Part shown: piece after piece, positions 61,501 to 64,000 of the stretch
How the letters are laid out: every line of letters starts with the position of its first letter
How positions within the stretch are numbered: position 1 is the stretch's first letter
Source: Hyaloscypha bicolor E
Taxonomy: Eukaryota > Ascomycota > Leotiomycetes > Helotiales > Hyaloscyphaceae
Assembly: GCF_002865645.1 (NCBI RefSeq)
Contig: NW_020194518.1
Location: 1,363,463-1,427,462 of the forward strand
DNA: 64,000 bases
Direction of reading: 5' to 3'
Notes under the pieces: generated by a model
What the model was told of the DNA's origin: nothing
Databases searched by the model: none
What the model saw: only the letters and a program-made list of their open reading frames with translations
Program-made: the position numbers and the translations under genes

Positions 61501-63310
61501 AAATTAGACTAGTAGGTATTATTTCTTATTTATATTATATATTCTCGAGGACTAGGTATTACTTGCGGTTATAATACGAGCCTAGCTCAATCCTAATTAG
61601 TAATTATACTTTATAGAGATTATTATGGCTATTAAATCAGATCTATAAATAGCCTACTTCTACTTATAAGGGCCAGGAGATATAGGTAAGACATTCTTAT
61701 ATAAGGTACTTTACTATTACTTTTATAGATAAGGGCGGATAGTTCTTTATATAGTATCTACGGGTATTATAGCTCTTTTACTATTAAACGGATATATGTC
61801 TTACTCCTAGTTCAAGATTCTAATTAAGCTTTATGAATTATCTATAAGTTCTATTATAAAGCAGAGTATCCTTAGATAGATCCTCCGGTCTATAAATCTC
61901 ATTATCTGGAACGAGGTACTAATATAATATAAGTATTACTTTGAGGTTATTTACCGGCTCTTAGTAGATTTATAGTCTATAGTAGATAATATTCTCTTTA
62001 GAGAAGTGCCTATAATTCTCGGTAGAGACTTTACCTAGATTCTTCTAGTTATATTATATAATTTACGGGCTAATATTATTACTATATATCTTTAATAATT
62101 ATTTATTTGGCTATGGCTCAAGTAGCTCTACTTACGGACTAATATACGGGTCCGTAAGAGCGAGAATAACCAGGAGTTTATTTACTAGATTAGTAAATTG
62201 CCTAATAACCCAGACCCTAATATAATAATAGTAATTCCGGACTATATAAACTAGCCAGTATTAATTACGGATCTAATTAGCTATATTTATCTTCCAGATC
62301 TTCTCTCTTGGGCTACTACGGATCCGTTAACCTTTTACGGGCGGTGCCTCTTAACTATATTAAATACTATAGTCTCGGAGCTTAATACCCATATCCTTAG
62401 ATATTTACTAGGCTAATTACAGATATACTAATTAGTAGATTCCCTAAATACGGACAAGTTTTCGGGTAATAACTTATATGAGCTACCTATAGAATAGCTA
62501 TAAAGTATTAATCTTCCTTTCTTACTACTATCTTAGCTTACTCTTAAGATTAGGGCTCTGGTACTATTTCTATAAAACCTATATCTACAAGAAGATTTAT
62601 ATAATAGGACCCGGATAGTAGTTATAAGCTTACGGGTATATTATATTAAGGCCCGCTTATTTAGAGGGGATTTTAATAGCTAGTTACGGGTAATTTTACG
62701 GATTAAGCTATCTGCTATAGATATTAGCCTGGGGATTATTCTCTCCCGGAAGCAGTTCCCGGTTTATTTATACTTTATAATAACTATTAATAAGTTATAA
62801 GATTAGTTCTTTTATACTATTAGTTTGGACCTATAAATGCCTATATTTGCTTATAAGCAGTTTTATATAGGGGTTTCCTGTATATTATCTATAGAAGGCT
62901 TAAGTATTCTTCTATTATATAAGAACCTATCTAGAATACTTAATATAACTTATCCTGAGATCTTAGCTAATTTACTTTAGTACTTTATCTCTTACGGGTA
63001 CCTTATAGGTACCGGGTAGCCTTATGGGTCGGATTAAGGGGTTTAGGAGTCCGTAACTATTCATAACTACTTATAAGTATTCGTATCTATCTATAAGTAA
63101 CTTGTAATTATTACTTCAAATATTTTAGGGCTCAAATAGACTAAGAATATTATATTATTAGGTATTAAAAGTATATACCTCTCCCAGATAACTCTTTATA
63201 GGATTTATAATTCTCCCTCTCTCTCTTTCTCTTTCTCTCTTTCTCTCTCCCTTTCTCCTTCTTCCTCTCCTCTCCCCCTTACTCCTCCCTATTTTCTATC
63301 TCTAGTATTA
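58562..63310 (+). pseudogene. Helitron Rep/PIF1-type helicase (RepHel) relic
   Basis: One frame (about 1,580 codons) runs through with only nonsense and missense changes. N-terminal Helitron-like domain: NIRVYNSILAFISVSYTKD (~59,010) and YFQIYRELFYYQGPLEPG-like. Rep: HUH motif at 60,191-60,199 is YLH (first His CAT to TAT); two-Tyr motif KYIYKYIYK at 60,638-60,664. Helicase: Walker A GPGDIGKT at 61,670-61,693, STGIIALLLLNGYMSYSQFK, Walker B NLIIWNE at 61,895-61,915 (D to N), GRDFTQILLVI, LYLRTNIRV, ITINKLQDQFF and FYIGVSCI near 62,880. A Ser-rich tail ends in the pyrimidine tract near 63,230-63,300. Rolling-circle transposase; inactive here. Confidence 0.88.
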
Positions 63311-64000
63311 AATAATCTGTCCCCTCTTTCTTCTCTAGTACCTCTGCCTCCTCTTTATAAAGAGCTACTAGCTTCTTATAGAGCTTAGCGAAACGGTATA
63401 TCCTCTAAGAGAGAGTAAATAGGTAGTAGTAGCAAGTAGCGGCGGTATAGCAGGCTATTTATATATTAGTTACGGTCCGTAATAATTCATAGCAAGTATA
63501 TATATATAAAGATAAGTTATTAGAAGTAACCTAGTTACCTATATAACTACCGGTAGTAATCCGGGAAAGCAAGAGAGAATTAGCAGAGACAGGGCCAGCA
63601 AGAGTAATACTTATAAGTATCCGTTAAATTAGTTATAGTCCGTAAAATATTATATAAAAGTACTTATAGAAAAAATAGCAGGTACTCTTACTACTATAAT
63701 AATAGTTAGTATAGTTTCTACTAAAAAAACCAGCTATAACTATATATATTATCTATATACCCGATCCGCTAGTATAATATATATATCCGGTAAGGTAAAC
63801 TTGACTAATAAATTAGCCAAGCTCAGCCTCCAGGTTAATAGGCCGGGCGGGGTTAGTAGTATGGCCGGGCCGCAAGACAGGTATATAGTAGGCGGTAAGA
63901 AGGGAAAGAGAGGCCATAGTACGGATAGGGCGGGGCGGGAGGGCGGGCAGGGCGGGAGGGGCAGGCGGCAATAGTAGGCCAGTAGCAAAGCTTACTACTA
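63311..64000. repeat. Helitron 3' region with G-rich low-complexity end
   Basis: After the coding relic come AT-rich spacer and, from about 63,840, GGCGGG/GGGCGG-rich DNA (G on the plus strand) with few CA/TG. An antisense proline-rich open frame here only reflects the G-rich composition. No 3' terminus is identified. Confidence 0.5.

Larger units (their letters stand above)
58231..64000 (+). mobile_element. Helitron, RIP-degraded, right end beyond window
   Basis: Starts where the gypsy copy is cut off; the exact 5' TC end and the 3' CTRR hairpin are not fixed. A 47-bp unit (AGGAATACTAAA...CCCTATATATTACTTG) is repeated at 58,271 and 58,318 near the start. The body encodes a Rep/helicase relic. 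Confidence 0.8.

Noticed and set aside
63749..63988. Proline-rich 79-codon minus-strand frame
   Set aside because: Antisense of a G-rich low-complexity tract.
1..64000. tRNA or rRNA genes
   Set aside because: No cloverleaf with intact A/B boxes or rRNA-like sequence was seen in either strand, within the limits of reading by eye.

Overview
This window looks like nuclear DNA of a filamentous ascomycete (Pezizomycotina). Three things point there: short introns of about 40-110 bases with GTRNGT-like donors and CTAAC/CTGAC branch sites, HET-domain and NLR-type genes, and long AT-rich blocks that have almost no CA or TG dinucleotides but keep CG. That pattern is the mark of repeat-induced point mutation (RIP, CpA to TpA). 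I cannot name the species.

Layout: (1) 1-2,100 is a gene island holding the 5' part of an NLR/STAND-type gene on the minus strand (two exons, running off the left edge) and the 3' remnant of a HET-type gene cut off where repeat DNA begins. (2) 2,190-35,960 is RIP-degraded nested transposons: a ~260 bp inverted-repeat element, a large minus-strand Ty3/gypsy element with 213-bp LTRs (3,516-23,470), inside it a complete 6.7-kb gypsy element (15,852-22,554) and two solo LTRs, then a 7.0-kb gypsy element (23,472-30,464) in the right LTR region, a piggyBac-type transposase relic, a copia-type RNase H relic, and a hAT relic split by a 0.7-kb LTR mini-element. (3) 36,000-44,600 is a gene island: a HET-domain gene (36,571-38,139, minus), an unnamed six-exon gene (39,009-41,203, minus) and, divergent from it, a four-exon phosphate-transporter-like MFS gene (41,925-44,354, plus) whose upstream region carries CCCACGTGGG, a match to the Pho4/NUC-1 box. 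(4) 44,600-64,000 is a second RIP block: a minus-strand gypsy relic split by a complete plus-strand chromodomain gypsy element (48,159-54,593), which itself contains an almost un-mutated solo LTR with a perfect GTAAC target duplication; then a 5' part of a second copy of the 23,472 family, and a RIP-killed Helitron Rep/helicase gene (58,562 to about 63,310) that keeps one reading frame throughout.

The genes of the two islands do not form a pathway. HET and NLR genes belong to fungal non-self recognition, and such genes often lie next to repeat-rich, RIP-affected DNA. The most unusual signal is a 34-base palindrome of constant length present six times in different transposon contexts, in four cases in or next to the 3' end of an LTR element. 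A second is a ~900-codon decayed minus-strand frame between integrase and 3' LTR of the large gypsy element that I do not recognise.
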